DNA of 64,000 bases from positions 1-64,000 of the forward strand of contig NZ_JBGKAD010000002.1 of NCBI RefSeq assembly GCF_041361345.1, written 5' to 3'. The stretch is from Halobaculum sp. MBLA0147. GTDB taxonomy: Archaea; Halobacteriota; Halobacteria; Halobacteriales; Haloferacaceae. Positions within the stretch are counted from its first letter, which is position 1; every line of letters begins with the position of its first letter. Both the position numbers and the translations under genes were made by a program. Shown here in pieces: positions 8,442 through 16,934 of the stretch. A model generated the notes under the pieces. The model made no database searches. It was not told where the DNA came from and saw only the letters and a list, made by a program, of their open reading frames with translations.

Positions 8442-8690
8442 ACCGGGTTCATCGAGATCGACGGGATGCGGACGTGGGCGACGACCGTCCGTGACGGACG
8501 TGTCGGACGCGACCACGCGGCTCCAGTTCCAACAGATGTCACGAGGGACCGGCGGCGTCGCGGAACGGTACGTCGCCGCCGACCAGCACGAGACCCCACT
8601 CGACGGTGCACGAGCCTGTGCGCCAGACGGCGTCCGTCCGGAGAGATCGGCGTGACGCGACGGTGTCACGGCTCGGGGGACGGCCACACT
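8442..8690 (+). pseudogene. Degenerate second copy of the transducer/STAS locus, right part
   Basis: 8442-8490 aligns with 3396-3447 (STAS-like copy 1, from ACCGGGTTCATCGAG). An internal deletion then joins it to the equivalent of ~3590-3749. It continues directly into the equivalent of 4139-4165 (TGACGCGACGGTGTCACGG), with the whole of STAS-like gene 2 missing. Reading frames are broken. The end at about 8690 matches the base where the IS6 element interrupts copy 1, which suggests the original locus was followed by the kinase gene. Confidence 0.85.
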
Positions 8691-8720
8691 TTTTTGTCCG
8701 AGACCCCCTGTTCCAGACCG

Positions 8721-9881
8721 ATGACCGAGGAGGTTGGCGACACGTACCGTGCGCTGGCGGACGCGTCGCCGGACCCGACGTTCTTCGTGAACCTCGAGAC
8801 CGGGCTGATCACGGACGTGAACGATCGGACGACGGATCTACTGGGGTACGACCGGTCCGACCTCGTCGGCTCCCCCGTCACCGAAGTCCACCCGAGTGAG
8901 GACACGGAGCAGTACCGAGCGCTGTTCGAAGCCTCGACCGGCGAGGAGACGTTCCGCTTCGAGGAGTTGCCCGACGGAACGCGTGCGAAACTCGTGACAG
9001 AGTCGGGAGAGACCGTTCCGGCGTCCGTCCACGCGCGGCGCGTCACACTGGACGGAGTTCCACACATGTTCTCGATCGTACGCGATCAGAGCAGCCACGT
9101 CGCCGCGCACGATCGACTCGAACGCCAGCGCGAGGAGTTGGCGGTGCTCAACCGCCTGATCCGACACGACATCCGCAACGACATGGCCGTGATCCTCGGG
9201 TGGGCCGACCGACTCCCGGAGGCAGACGACCCGAACGAACGTGCGGAGATCGTCGACCGCATCCGGACCCACGGCGACCACGTCGTCTCGCTCACCGACC
9301 TCGCACGCGAGTACGTCGACGTGATCACCGGCGAGACCGACCCAGACCTCGAGCCCGTCCCGCTGGAACCACTCCTGCGGGACGAGGCGGCCTCGGCCCG
9401 GCAGACCTACCCCGAGGCCGACGTAGCGGTGTATCCCGACGCGACGACGGACGTGTCGGTCGCCGCGTCCCCACTGCTGGAGTCGGTCTTTCGGAACCTC
9501 GTCGTCAACGCCGTCCAACACAACGACGCCGGGACACCCTGTGTCCGACTCGCCGTCGCCGTCGCCGACGACACGGTCAAGGTGCGGATCGTCGACGACG
9601 GCCCGGGGATTCCAGACGACCGGAAGACGGAGCTGTTCGGCCAGGGGGAGATGGGGATGGACAGCGACGGCTCCGGGATCGGTCTGTACCTCGTCGACCG
9701 GCTCGTGACGCAGTTCGGCGGCCGAGTCTCCGTCGGAGACAGAGACCCCGAGGCGTTCCCGCTCCCCGGAGACGACGGGAAATCGGCCGAGGGAGCGTCG
9801 AGCGATCACCCCGGGAGCGTGTTCGTCGTCGAACTCGACAGGGCAGACGCCGGGAACGGGGCGGATCTCGGCGACGACTGA
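8721..9881 (+). CDS. PAS-domain sensor histidine kinase (haloarchaeal HAMP-less type)
   Basis: A 386-residue cytosolic kinase. The PAS domain at ~8-125 (DPTFFVNLETGLITDVND, then LLGYDRSDLVG) is followed by a HisKA-like helix with phosphoacceptor His149 in NRLIRHDIRND. The HATPase_c domain has an N-box (FRNLVVNAVQHN, Asn263), G1 IVDDGPGIP (291-298) and G2 GSGIGLYLV. ATG 8721 is chosen because it begins the PAS similarity and the upstream in-frame sequence is the decayed STAS copy. No transmembrane helix is visible, and the partner regulator is not adjacent. A T-rich element (acacttttttg) ~25-30 bases upstream fits a leaderless promoter. Confidence 0.9.
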   Translation: MTEEVGDTYRALADASPDPTFFVNLETGLITDVNDRTTDLLGYDRSDLVGSPVTEVHPSEDTEQYRALFEASTGEETFRFEELPDGTRAKLVTESGETVPASVHARRVTLDGVPHMFSIVRDQSSHVAAHDRLERQREELAVLNRLIRHDIRNDMAVILGWADRLPEADDPNERAEIVDRIRTHGDHVVSLTDLAREYVDVITGETDPDLEPVPLEPLLRDEAASARQTYPEADVAVYPDATTDVSVAASPLLESVFRNLVVNAVQHNDAGTPCVRLAVAVADDTVKVRIVDDGPGIPDDRKTELFGQGEMGMDSDGSGIGLYLVDRLVTQFGGRVSVGDRDPEAFPLPGDDGKSAEGASSDHPGSVFVVELDRADAGNGADLGDD

Positions 9882-9988
9882 CTGCGTCGAGACTCCGTTC
9901 ACACCGCCAGTCGAGAGAACTGTCGAGCGGCGCCACACTCCGGCGCCGATTCGGCGACGGGTCGGGTCGGTCCCGCGAGCGGCCCCGA

Positions 9989-10414
9989 TCAGGCGAGGAC
10001 GCCCGTCCCGAGGAACCCGCCGAGGACGACGCCGTAGACGGCGTGGACCGTTCCGAACATCATCATCATGTCCTTGTCAGGCTCCATCCCGAGGACCACG
10101 CGCATCCAGAAGCCCATCCCGACGATCATCAGGACGAGTCCGTACACGAGTCCGACAGCCGCGGCGATCGCGATCGATCCGAGCCCGAGTCCCACGAGCG
10201 GGGCGGCGACGGCCAACACCGCACCCGCACCGATGCCGTAGACGAAGTGTAACAGCATCCCCGGCATCGCGTACTCCTCGGGGTCACCGCCAGCGAACTT
10301 CGCGACGAACATCGCCGTCGGCGGCGGGCCACCGTCGCCCATCACGTTCATCAGGATCGTCATCACCACGGTGGCGACGAGGCCACCGACCACGCCTGCA
10401 ACGAGAGATGTCAT
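9989..10414 (-). CDS. Four-helix membrane protein, histidine/methionine-rich, unknown function
   Basis: A 141-residue protein with four hydrophobic segments: SLVAGVVGGLVATVVMTILM, MLLHFVYGIGAGAVLAVAA, GSIAIAAAVGLVYGLVLMIV and FGTVHAVYGVVLGGFLGTGV. Small motifs resemble haloarchaeal DUF6789-like membrane proteins (VATVVMTILMNVMG, then MPGMLLHFVYG). A polar DKDMMMM loop precedes the last helix. ATG 10414 is preferred over the upstream extension, which is Arg/Cys-rich and crosses the promoter. It is convergent with the histidine kinase. Confidence 0.7.
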   Translation of the reverse strand: MTSLVAGVVGGLVATVVMTILMNVMGDGGPPPTAMFVAKFAGGDPEEYAMPGMLLHFVYGIGAGAVLAVAAPLVGLGLGSIAIAAAVGLVYGLVLMIVGMGFWMRVVLGMEPDKDMMMMFGTVHAVYGVVLGGFLGTGVLA

Positions 10415-10891
10415 GTGTGACTCGACCGATGCGAGATACCCGAAAAACGACACCGCGGTCGTCCCGCGGCGACGCCTCGGTGGGAAGAGTTTATATACCG
10501 GTAGCGCACGCCGCCGGCAGTCGACCCGAACGGGGGCCACGTAGACCCGGCGACAGTTGCAGGCGACGCTCACACCCGCGCTACGGTTTTTGTACTCCAC
10601 CCCGAGTGTGCAGTGTGACGACAGACTGGATCACACGGACGAACGGCGTACGGGACGCGGGTCTCGTCGTACTCGCCGACGATGGGGGTGCTGTCGGTCG
10701 ACGACAGTCGGTCCACCCACTGCCGATCGACCGGCGACAGGCTCTAGCATCGACACGGCCGACGAGACGCTCGTCGTGTGTAGGTCGACGTAGTCGGCCG
10801 AGGATGACGGCGGCGAACTGGCCGTCAGAGACGGCGGCAACGAACGACGACACTGTGAGACGTAACCGTACGGAGCGACGACGGAGAGATC
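10415..10891. other. Gene-free stretch between divergent genes
   Basis: 477 bases without a convincing gene. The left part carries the TATA element of the minus-strand membrane protein. The plus-strand frame from a GTG at 10614 (TTDWITRTNGVRDAGLVVLA) has halophile-like composition for ~30 codons before degenerating, so it may be a gene relic. No clear TATA was identified for the ABC importer operon starting at 10892. Confidence 0.35.
10490..10498 (-). promoter_or_regulatory. TATA element for the minus-strand membrane protein
   Basis: GTATATAAA on the minus strand, about 76 bases upstream of the ATG at 10414. This would put transcription ~50 bases before the start codon, giving a leader rather than a leaderless mRNA. 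Confidence 0.5.
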
Positions 10892-11950
10892 GTGACTGAC
10901 GACACGACTAGTACGACAGTATCGCGACGAGACCTCCTCCGAACCGGGGCTGCGGGCGTCGCGGGGACGACGGCCGGACTCTCGGGGTGTCTCGGTGGTG
11001 GCGGGAGTTCGACGACACTCACGCTCGGGACGATCAACGTCTTCCCGATGATGCAGTACTTCGTGATCGACCAGCAGGGGTGGTACGAGGACGAACTCGA
11101 CGCCGAGATCGAAGTGAAGACGTTCGGTGGTGGGCCGCCGCTCGTCCAGGCCTACCAGAGTGGGTCACTCGACCTCGCGTACGTCGGGATCAGCCCCGGA
11201 CTCGTCGGGATCGCCAACGGTGTCGCGTCGAAGGTCGTCGCCGCGAACGTGCTCGAACCGAACGTGATGGTCGGGAGCGAGACGTTCCGGTCGTACTGGA
11301 ACGAACACGGGAAGCAGGCCTTCGAGCGGTTCCGCGAGGAGGAGGGTCGGAAGCCGACGTTCGCGACACTCCCGGCCGGCAGCACACCAGACGTGTTCCT
11401 CCGCTTCTGGTTACAGGAGAAACTCGGACTCTCGACGGACGTGGTCAAGATCGTCGGGCAGAGCCCGAGTGCACTCCAGTCGACGCTGCTGTCCGACAAC
11501 GCGGACGCCGGGAGTGTGATCGAACCGATCGCGACGCGACTCGCACGCGACGACGGGACTGTCGAGCCGTTCCGGTACGCGAAGCCGATCATGCCGGGAC
11601 AACCCGGGGCTGTCCTCCAGCCGAGTCAGTCGCTGATCGACGACCAGCCAGACCTCGTCCGCTCGCTCGTCGACCTCCACGTCCGCGCGACCGAGTTCAT
11701 CCAGAACGACCGGGAGACGGCCGCCGACATGGCGAGTGAAGTCGTCGGGACCGACGTTCTACCGACGGAGATCGCACGGGCGGCGATCAATTCGAAGGCG
11801 TCGACGTTCATCAGTGATCCAGCGAAGATCGTCGACAAGAGTCTCGTGTACAACGACTTCCACCAGCAGCTCGGGAACGTCGACACCGACCTCTCCGAGG
11901 ACGACGTGTTCGACCGGAGCTTCTACGAGGAGGTGAGTAGTGGTGGCTAG
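10892..11950 (+). CDS. NitT/TauT-type ABC substrate-binding lipoprotein
   Basis: A 352-residue periplasmic-type binding protein (nitrate/sulfonate/bicarbonate family) anchored outside the membrane. It begins at a GTG with a twin-arginine signal (SRRDLLRTGAAG, residues 11-22) and a lipobox LSGC with Cys33. The mature part begins TLTLGTINVFPMMQYFVIDQ and has the family pattern: the YEDELDAEIEVKTFGGGPPL region, YQSGSLDLAYVGISPGL, then AGSTPDVFLRFWL. It is first in a four-gene operon and overlaps the permease gene by 11 bases. The exact substrate (sulfonate, nitrate, cyanate or another small anion) cannot be read from sequence. Confidence 0.88.
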   Translation: MTDDTTSTTVSRRDLLRTGAAGVAGTTAGLSGCLGGGGSSTTLTLGTINVFPMMQYFVIDQQGWYEDELDAEIEVKTFGGGPPLVQAYQSGSLDLAYVGISPGLVGIANGVASKVVAANVLEPNVMVGSETFRSYWNEHGKQAFERFREEEGRKPTFATLPAGSTPDVFLRFWLQEKLGLSTDVVKIVGQSPSALQSTLLSDNADAGSVIEPIATRLARDDGTVEPFRYAKPIMPGQPGAVLQPSQSLIDDQPDLVRSLVDLHVRATEFIQNDRETAADMASEVVGTDVLPTEIARAAINSKASTFISDPAKIVDKSLVYNDFHQQLGNVDTDLSEDDVFDRSFYEEVSSGG

Positions 11951-12740
11951 CGGTGCCGACACCGCCGATTACCTGACCGACGCCGGTGGCCTCGACCTCC
12001 GAGACGCACGTGACGCGATCCTTCAGGGTGGAGCGTTGGTCGCGTTCGTCGTCGCGTGGTGGGTCGGCGCGCTGTTCACACCACGCAACATCCTCCCGCG
12101 GCCACCGGCCGTCGCCGAGGTGCTGGTGTCGGACGTGACCAGCGGTCTCGTGTTCGAACTCGTGTTCCAGAGTCTCCGTCACTACGTGCCCGGGTTGGTG
12201 GTCGGCAGTCTCCTCGGGATGAGTATCGGGATCCTCGTCGGGTGGAGTGACACGGCCGACCAGACCGTCGGGACCGTCGCACAGTTCCTCCGCCCCGTTC
12301 CACCACTCGCGTGGATCCCGTTCGCGGTGATCTGGTTCGGGTTGACCGACGCCGGTGCCGCGTTCATCATCGCCATCGTCGCGTTCTGGATCAACTACTA
12401 CAACGCCGAGAGCGGTGTCGAGGGCGTCGACCAGTCGTTGATCGAAGTCGCACAGTCGCTGGGGACGACGACCGACCTCCGGCTGGTTCGGAAGATCGTG
12501 ATCCCGTCCGCGGTCCCACAACTGTTCACCGGGTTCCGAACCGCGGCGGGGCAGGCGTGGATGGTCATGGTCGCGGCGGAGTTGCTGGGTGTCGCCGGAA
12601 TCGGGAAACACCTCTGGGACGCGGCGAGTTTCCTCCAGATGGACGTCGTGATGGCGTACATGCTCGTGATCGGTGTGTTGTTCCTGGTGACCGACAGGGT
12701 GATCAAGATCGGGCAGACCCGGGTGTTGGCGTGGCGATGA
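11940..12740 (+). CDS. NitT/TauT-type ABC permease
   Basis: A 266-residue integral membrane subunit of the SsuC/TauC type with about six helices, for example GALVAFVVAWWVGALF, YVPGLVVGSLLGMSIGILV, LAWIPFAVIWFGLTDAGAAF and AYMLVIGVLFLVTDRVI. The cytoplasmic coupling (EAA-type) loop is IEVAQSLGTTTDLRLVRKIV followed by PSAVPQLFTGF. It starts at a GTG inside the end of the binding-protein gene and shares an ATGA overlap with the ATPase gene, so the operon is tightly coupled. Confidence 0.9.
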   Translation: MVASGADTADYLTDAGGLDLRDARDAILQGGALVAFVVAWWVGALFTPRNILPRPPAVAEVLVSDVTSGLVFELVFQSLRHYVPGLVVGSLLGMSIGILVGWSDTADQTVGTVAQFLRPVPPLAWIPFAVIWFGLTDAGAAFIIAIVAFWINYYNAESGVEGVDQSLIEVAQSLGTTTDLRLVRKIVIPSAVPQLFTGFRTAAGQAWMVMVAAELLGVAGIGKHLWDAASFLQMDVVMAYMLVIGVLFLVTDRVIKIGQTRVLAWR

Positions 12741-13489
12741 CCGAGACAGAGATCACTCTGACCGGCGTCGGGAAGACCTACCAGAGCGAGAGTGGCCCGG
12801 TCAGAGCCGTGACCGACGTGTCGTTCGACGTGCGTGCGGGCGAGTTCCTCTCGCTCGTCGGGCCCTCGGGGAGTGGGAAGTCGACCGTCTTCCGGATCAT
12901 CGCCGGCCTCGAGTCCGCGACCGACGGCGTCGTCGAGGTCGACGGCGCACCGGTGGCCGGACCGGGACCGGACAGGGGGATGGTCTTCCAAGACGACGCG
13001 CTGTTCCCCTGGCGGACGGTGGCTGGGAACGTTCGGTACGGACTCGAAGAGGTCGGACCGCCGGACGGGTTCACGATCTCGGAGCGTGTCGACCACTGTC
13101 TCGACCTCGTCGGCCTGTCGGACGCCGCCGACCAGTACCCGAAGGAACTGTCCGGAGGGATGCGACAACGTGTCGGGATCGCCCGCGCGCTGGCCGTCGA
13201 CCCACCGATCCTCCTGATGGACGAGCCGTTCGCGTCGGTCGACGCACGGACGAAGGCGACACTGCACGGGGAACTCCTCGACATCTGGCGACAGACGGAG
13301 AAGACGATCCTGTTCGTCACACACGACATCGAGGAGGCCGTCTACCTCTCCGATCGTATCGTCGTCTTCTCCGACGGCCCGGGGACGGTCTTGGACGTCG
13401 TCGAGGGGCCGCCAGAACGGCCACGCGACCGGGCCGGCGAGTCGTTCGCCGACACCAAAGCTCGAGTCCTGTCGTACTTCGAGGACTGA
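12737..13489 (+). CDS. NitT/TauT-type ABC ATPase
   Basis: A 250-residue nucleotide-binding subunit of the SsuB/TauB type. Walker A VGPSGSGKST is at 41-50, Q-loop MVFQDDALFPWRTV, signature ELSGGMRQRVGIARA and Walker B ILLMDEPFASVDA, followed by the switch His in FVTHDIEEAVYLSD. ATG overlaps the permease stop (ATGA). Together with the two preceding genes it makes a complete importer. Confidence 0.92.
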   Translation: MTETEITLTGVGKTYQSESGPVRAVTDVSFDVRAGEFLSLVGPSGSGKSTVFRIIAGLESATDGVVEVDGAPVAGPGPDRGMVFQDDALFPWRTVAGNVRYGLEEVGPPDGFTISERVDHCLDLVGLSDAADQYPKELSGGMRQRVGIARALAVDPPILLMDEPFASVDARTKATLHGELLDIWRQTEKTILFVTHDIEEAVYLSDRIVVFSDGPGTVLDVVEGPPERPRDRAGESFADTKARVLSYFED

Positions 13490-13573
13490 TCCCGTGATCG
13501 ACACGACCGCGGACCTGTCCTCGAGGAGCCCGACCGCACAAAGGTATACTGTGCCGGCGGCGAGATACGGATC

Positions 13574-14359
13574 GTGACACTGTCGCTATCTGTCGTCTCG
13601 ATGGTCGCACTCGGTGCCGTCGTGTTCCTCGCGGGAACGATCAACGGGGTCGCCGGCTTCGGCTTCGCACTCGTGGGGACGATGGCACTGGCGACGAGCG
13701 TCGAGCCCGCCGTCGCGGTCGTGTTCATGATCGTCCCGATCCTCGCGGTCAACCTCTCGCTCGTGCGCGACCTGTCGGTGCCGCAGTTGCGGAGTTGCGG
13801 CAGTCGGTTCGGCCCGTTACTCGCCGCCGCACTCGTCGGAACGCTGGTCGGGATGGTGACGCTCGACCGGCTCCCCGCGGGGCCACTCCGCGTCGGGCTC
13901 GGACTCCTCTCACTGGGGTTCGTCGCGACGACCCAGAACCTCGTCCGTGTGCCCGGACTCGACCGCGCGAAGGAGGGCTGTTTCGTCGAGAGCACGCCCG
14001 CGATGGTCGGTGTCGGTGCCGTCTCGGGGCTCGTGTTCGGCGGGACGAACGTCGGGGTCCAGCTGATCGCGTACATCAGGAGCTGTGATCTCTCACACGG
14101 ACTGTTCGTCGGCGTCGTTGCGATGGTCTTCCTCGGGTTGAACACCCTCCGGATCGGCGCCGCCGCCACACTCGGGTTGTACCCCGACCTCGCGGTCGCC
14201 GCCCTCTCGCTGGCCGCCGCCGTCCCAGCCGTCGCCGGAGTCGCACTCGGGAAACGACTCCGGACGTCGATCTCGGAGCGTCTCAGGCGCGGCGTCGTTC
14301 TGGGGCTGCTCTCCGTCGTCGGTGTCCGTCTCCTCCTGGGCGGTCTCGGCTTCGCGTGA
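13574..14359 (+). CDS. TauE/SafE-family anion permease
   Basis: A 261-residue membrane protein with eight or so helices and the paired repeats of the TauE/SafE (sulfite exporter) family: LAGTINGVAGFGFALVGTMA in the first half and VSGLVFGGTNVGVQLIAYI in the second. It starts at a GTG 84 bases after the ATPase gene, same strand. Its position after a sulfonate-type importer suggests it exports sulfite or sulfoacetate released from the imported compound. That link is inferred from context; TauE-family substrates vary. Confidence 0.82.
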   Translation: MTLSLSVVSMVALGAVVFLAGTINGVAGFGFALVGTMALATSVEPAVAVVFMIVPILAVNLSLVRDLSVPQLRSCGSRFGPLLAAALVGTLVGMVTLDRLPAGPLRVGLGLLSLGFVATTQNLVRVPGLDRAKEGCFVESTPAMVGVGAVSGLVFGGTNVGVQLIAYIRSCDLSHGLFVGVVAMVFLGLNTLRIGAAATLGLYPDLAVAALSLAAAVPAVAGVALGKRLRTSISERLRRGVVLGLLSVVGVRLLLGGLGFA

Positions 14360-14535
14360 GCCGGGCCGAGGCGAGTCCGTTCGACTCGTGGTGACCTCGC
14401 GACGGCTTCGGTCCGGTCGAGACCCACCGTCGCGGCTCGCTGGCCCACTGGACGCGTCGGAGAGACTGGTTGGCGATGTAGTGCCACCACATATCCGCTG
14501 TAGGATTATTTGCACGTCTCCTCGATTACGAGCGT

Positions 14536-14937
14536 ATGTCAGACTACCCAGCTCGAAAACCGATCACGGAGATCGACGCGACAGTCAGTTCGATCAAGAA
14601 GATGCTCGTCGTCGGCGCGGTATTCGCCGCGACCGGCTACCTGCTCGTCGGCGCAGCACTGTTCTTCGAGTTGACGGAGTTCCACCCGCTGTTGGACGAC
14701 TTCTTCACCTCGTTCCCGGACACGAGTCTCGCCGGTGGGAGCGGCGGGACACGTGGTGCCGCGGTCAACGGGGCACTCGCGGAGATCCACAAGTGGCCCT
14801 CGACACTGTTGTGGCTCAAACTCGGTGGCGTCGCTCACGTCCTCGTCGGGATCTTCGTCGCACTCGCCGCCATCGTCCGGGCGCTGAGCATCATGCCTCA
14901 CCGGTTGGGCTACGAGATGGAGCGCGCACAGGAGTGA
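14536..14937 (+). CDS. Two-helix membrane protein, unknown
   Basis: A 133-residue protein. One helix near the N-terminus (KKMLVVGAVFAATGYLLVGA) and one near the C-terminus (VAHVLVGIFVALAAIVRAL) flank a ~50-residue extracytoplasmic loop (FHPLLDDFF, then GGSGGTRGAAVNGAL). No family recognised. A TAGGATTATTTGC stretch ~25-35 bases upstream of the ATG fits a leaderless promoter. The next gene starts 11 bases downstream and may be co-transcribed. Confidence 0.7.
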   Translation: MSDYPARKPITEIDATVSSIKKMLVVGAVFAATGYLLVGAALFFELTEFHPLLDDFFTSFPDTSLAGGSGGTRGAAVNGALAEIHKWPSTLLWLKLGGVAHVLVGIFVALAAIVRALSIMPHRLGYEMERAQE

Positions 14938-14947
14938 GTCAAGACAC

Positions 14948-15409
14948 GTGACGACACGAGAACGCCGGCCGGGCCCCGAGGACGCGCACACGGCCACAGT
15001 GACACGTAGCGAGCGGACGAGTGGCGGTAGCCTCGTGGTCGGGTACCTGCTCGTCTTCGTGGTTCTCTTCCGTCGGCCGACGGTCGGCCTCGCAGCGGCG
15101 ACCGCGAGCGTCCCGAGTACACTGTACTTCCTGGTGATCCCCACCTTCGGAGTGATCGGGGGTGTGTACTCGTACTACGGCGGTGTGTACGGAGCGGTCG
15201 GAGCGTTCGTCTTCGGCAGCTATCTCGGGTTGTTCGGTCTCGCACTGACGCTCGGCGTCGGTCTGTCTCCCGAGCCCGTGTGGTCGCTCGTAGGTGTCGG
15301 AGTCCTCCTCTCGTGTCTCTCGGTCGTCACGCTCGTCGGAAGTGTAGTACGGGGCGTTGCCCCCGTCGGCGCGGTAGTCGGGTCGGCCGTCGACGAGGAA
15401 CGGCGGTGA
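14948..15409 (+). CDS. Small multi-helix membrane protein, unknown
   Basis: A 153-residue protein from a GTG start with about four hydrophobic segments: SLVVGYLLVFVVLF, STLYFLVIPTFGVIGGVYSY, VGAFVFGSYLGLFGLALTLG and VGVGVLLSCLSVVTLVGSVV. The first ~25 residues are polar. A tyrosine/glycine-rich turn (YSYYGGVYGAVG) is notable. No family recognised. It follows the previous membrane gene closely on the same strand. Confidence 0.6.
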   Translation: MTTRERRPGPEDAHTATVTRSERTSGGSLVVGYLLVFVVLFRRPTVGLAAATASVPSTLYFLVIPTFGVIGGVYSYYGGVYGAVGAFVFGSYLGLFGLALTLGVGLSPEPVWSLVGVGVLLSCLSVVTLVGSVVRGVAPVGAVVGSAVDEERR

Positions 15410-15654
15410 GAGGGCGAACCCCTCGGAAGGTACCGGACGGCGGTGTACAGACGAGCCGACGGTTGCGGAAGGGTGGCGAGAGACGCGCGAGGGGAGAGCG
15501 AGCACGGCGAGTGACGAGGCTGTGGAGGGGCGGCGTCTCGCAGAGCGACCACGAGTGGACCGAAGCTCTCTGACTGCGAGTCTCACGCGCCGATTCACCC
15601 GAAGGTGGCTGTTGCGCAAGACACTTCACATCCCGACATGAAGCTACTGTTCGT

Positions 15655-16218
15655 ATGAGATATAAACTGGGGTCAGGGGAGCAGAAGGGGGTGACTCCAG
15701 TGATCGGGGTCGTCTTGCTCGTCGCTGTCGTCGTGGTCCTGGCTGGGGCAGTTGGCGCTGTGACGCTCGGCCAATTCGGGAGCACGGATCTAGACCCTGC
15801 GCCCCAAGTTGTAATCACACCCGAAACAAAGAACGTTTCTAACGGGTATCCGAGAGACGATACTGTGATCTTGACACACGAAGGGGGAGATTCGCTGAGA
15901 CGAGGCGAACTAACTGTACACATCGGGCCAGACATGGTCTTCAATCGATCAGTCAACAGTGACACGCTCTCTGGCGGGAGCCTGAACAAGAAAACTGACG
16001 GTGTTATCCTTGAGATCGACGACAACGCTTGGAACGATCTGACGAGCCCCGTCAACGAGTGGGGAGAGACAGTCCAGACGGGAGACACACTGATCATCAA
16101 AGACCGAAATTACAGTCACCCGAACGTCTACGATGTGATCAACGAGGGAGATAGGATAACAGTCGTCTGGGTCGACGAGGAGGATCGGAGGTTCGTGATC
16201 TTCTCCGGTACCGTGTGA
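15655..16218 (+). CDS. Archaeal type IV pilin-like protein with atypical base composition
   Basis: A 187-residue exported protein with a class III signal: the short charged leader ends QKG, followed by VTPVIGVVLLVAVVVVLAGA, the hydrophobic helix of haloarchaeal pilins (PF07790-type). Cleavage by prepilin peptidase is expected between Gly12 and Val13. The rest is beta-rich (PQVVITPETKNVSNG, then DTVILTHEGGDSLRRGELTV). Codon use is richer in A/T than neighbouring genes (AGA, ATA, TCT and CCT codons occur), which suggests recent acquisition. No pilus assembly genes are nearby. Confidence 0.82.
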   Translation: MRYKLGSGEQKGVTPVIGVVLLVAVVVVLAGAVGAVTLGQFGSTDLDPAPQVVITPETKNVSNGYPRDDTVILTHEGGDSLRRGELTVHIGPDMVFNRSVNSDTLSGGSLNKKTDGVILEIDDNAWNDLTSPVNEWGETVQTGDTLIIKDRNYSHPNVYDVINEGDRITVVWVDEEDRRFVIFSGTV

Positions 16219-16334
16219 CCTACCCCCTGTTCCAGTGTCGATCACGTCGCGGTAGACGAGGTTCGGTATGTTGAATCGACAGTGAGTCACTGGTGTGAGG
16301 TCGTCACCGACCACTGGTTGCACAGGGCCGTCGA

Positions 16335-16568
16335 TCACCTGTCACGAGTTGACACCACCTCTAGTGCAGTGTCTTGCAATTCGTCGAGAGACGCTTCACG
16401 CAGTTCGCCGCTGGCCACACTGCGGAGTTCTCTCACCGGAACGTCGGGGGCCGGTATCAGTTGGTCCCCGCCGTCGGGGTCGGCGAGGCGGCACCGGTTA
16501 CCGTAGCAGTCGCGCACGTCCTCCCGGACGAGCACACGAACACCGCGCCTCGGTCCCGTGACGTGCAC
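16335..16568 (-). CDS. Small acidic protein, unknown
   Basis: A 77-residue open frame with halophile-like composition (rich in Asp, Glu, Val and Arg), for example VRVLVREDVRDCYGNRCRLA and PAPDVPVRELRSVASGELRE. Two Cys residues frame YGNR. No family recognised. It is isolated from other genes, and the call rests only on composition and length. Confidence 0.45.
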   Translation of the reverse strand: MHVTGPRRGVRVLVREDVRDCYGNRCRLADPDGGDQLIPAPDVPVRELRSVASGELREASLDELQDTALEVVSTRDR

Positions 16569-16934
16569 CAGACTGCGAATCGGCGTGTCGAGCCGGGTGT
16601 CGAATCTCGGGCGGCTGCCGCTGGACCTCGCCGGTACCTCCGTCGACGGGTGAGTGACCGCGGTTCACTCCGACGTTCCAGACGGGCGCCGACCCGGTGA
16701 AATCCGGTTCCCCGCGTCGACGAACACGAGTCGTTCTCGGAACCCACCCCACCGTGTCCGCCGTTCTGGGTCGGCCCGGAACGAGAACGGCGCACACGGT
16801 TGGGTCGTGCAGTTCGAGCAGTCGACGTTCGCTCCCGATGGCGTCCGGAGGTCGCCCGACTCGGCTACCAGTCGTCTCCTCGCGTCCGGTCCTCTCCGCT
16901 CGTGCGGTCGTCTCCTCCCGCCCAGTCGTCCCCG
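16569..16934. other. Gene-free stretch
   Basis: 366 bases with no frame of convincing composition on either strand. 16860-16950 is a low-complexity run of CGTC/CTCC-type repeats. Nothing recognisable. Confidence 0.4.

Larger units (their letters stand above)
8228..8720. other. Spacer between the exporter operon and the kinase gene
   Basis: Holds no complete gene. It contains the exporter operator (8305-8338), the right edge of the 3.27-kb insert (about 8441), the right half of the decayed transducer/STAS copy (8442-8690) and, at 8690-8700, the T-rich promoter element of the histidine kinase. On the minus strand 8357-8441 reads as a short tail (DLREAALEQVTGP) that could be the truncated end of a gene cut at the insert boundary. 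Confidence 0.55.

Noticed and set aside
8343-8720. Extended N-terminus for the PAS kinase
   Set aside because: The in-frame upstream sequence is the decayed STAS copy and insert edge; the PAS domain starts normally at ATG 8721.
10557-10853. Small genes in the spacer before the ABC importer
   Set aside because: Open frames on both strands are short, Arg/Ser-rich and lack a ribosome site or promoter; only a ~30-codon relic is plausible.
16457-16797. Minus-strand proteins of ~100 residues
   Set aside because: Arg/Gly/Pro-rich translations without acidic bias; judged out-of-frame shadows or non-coding.
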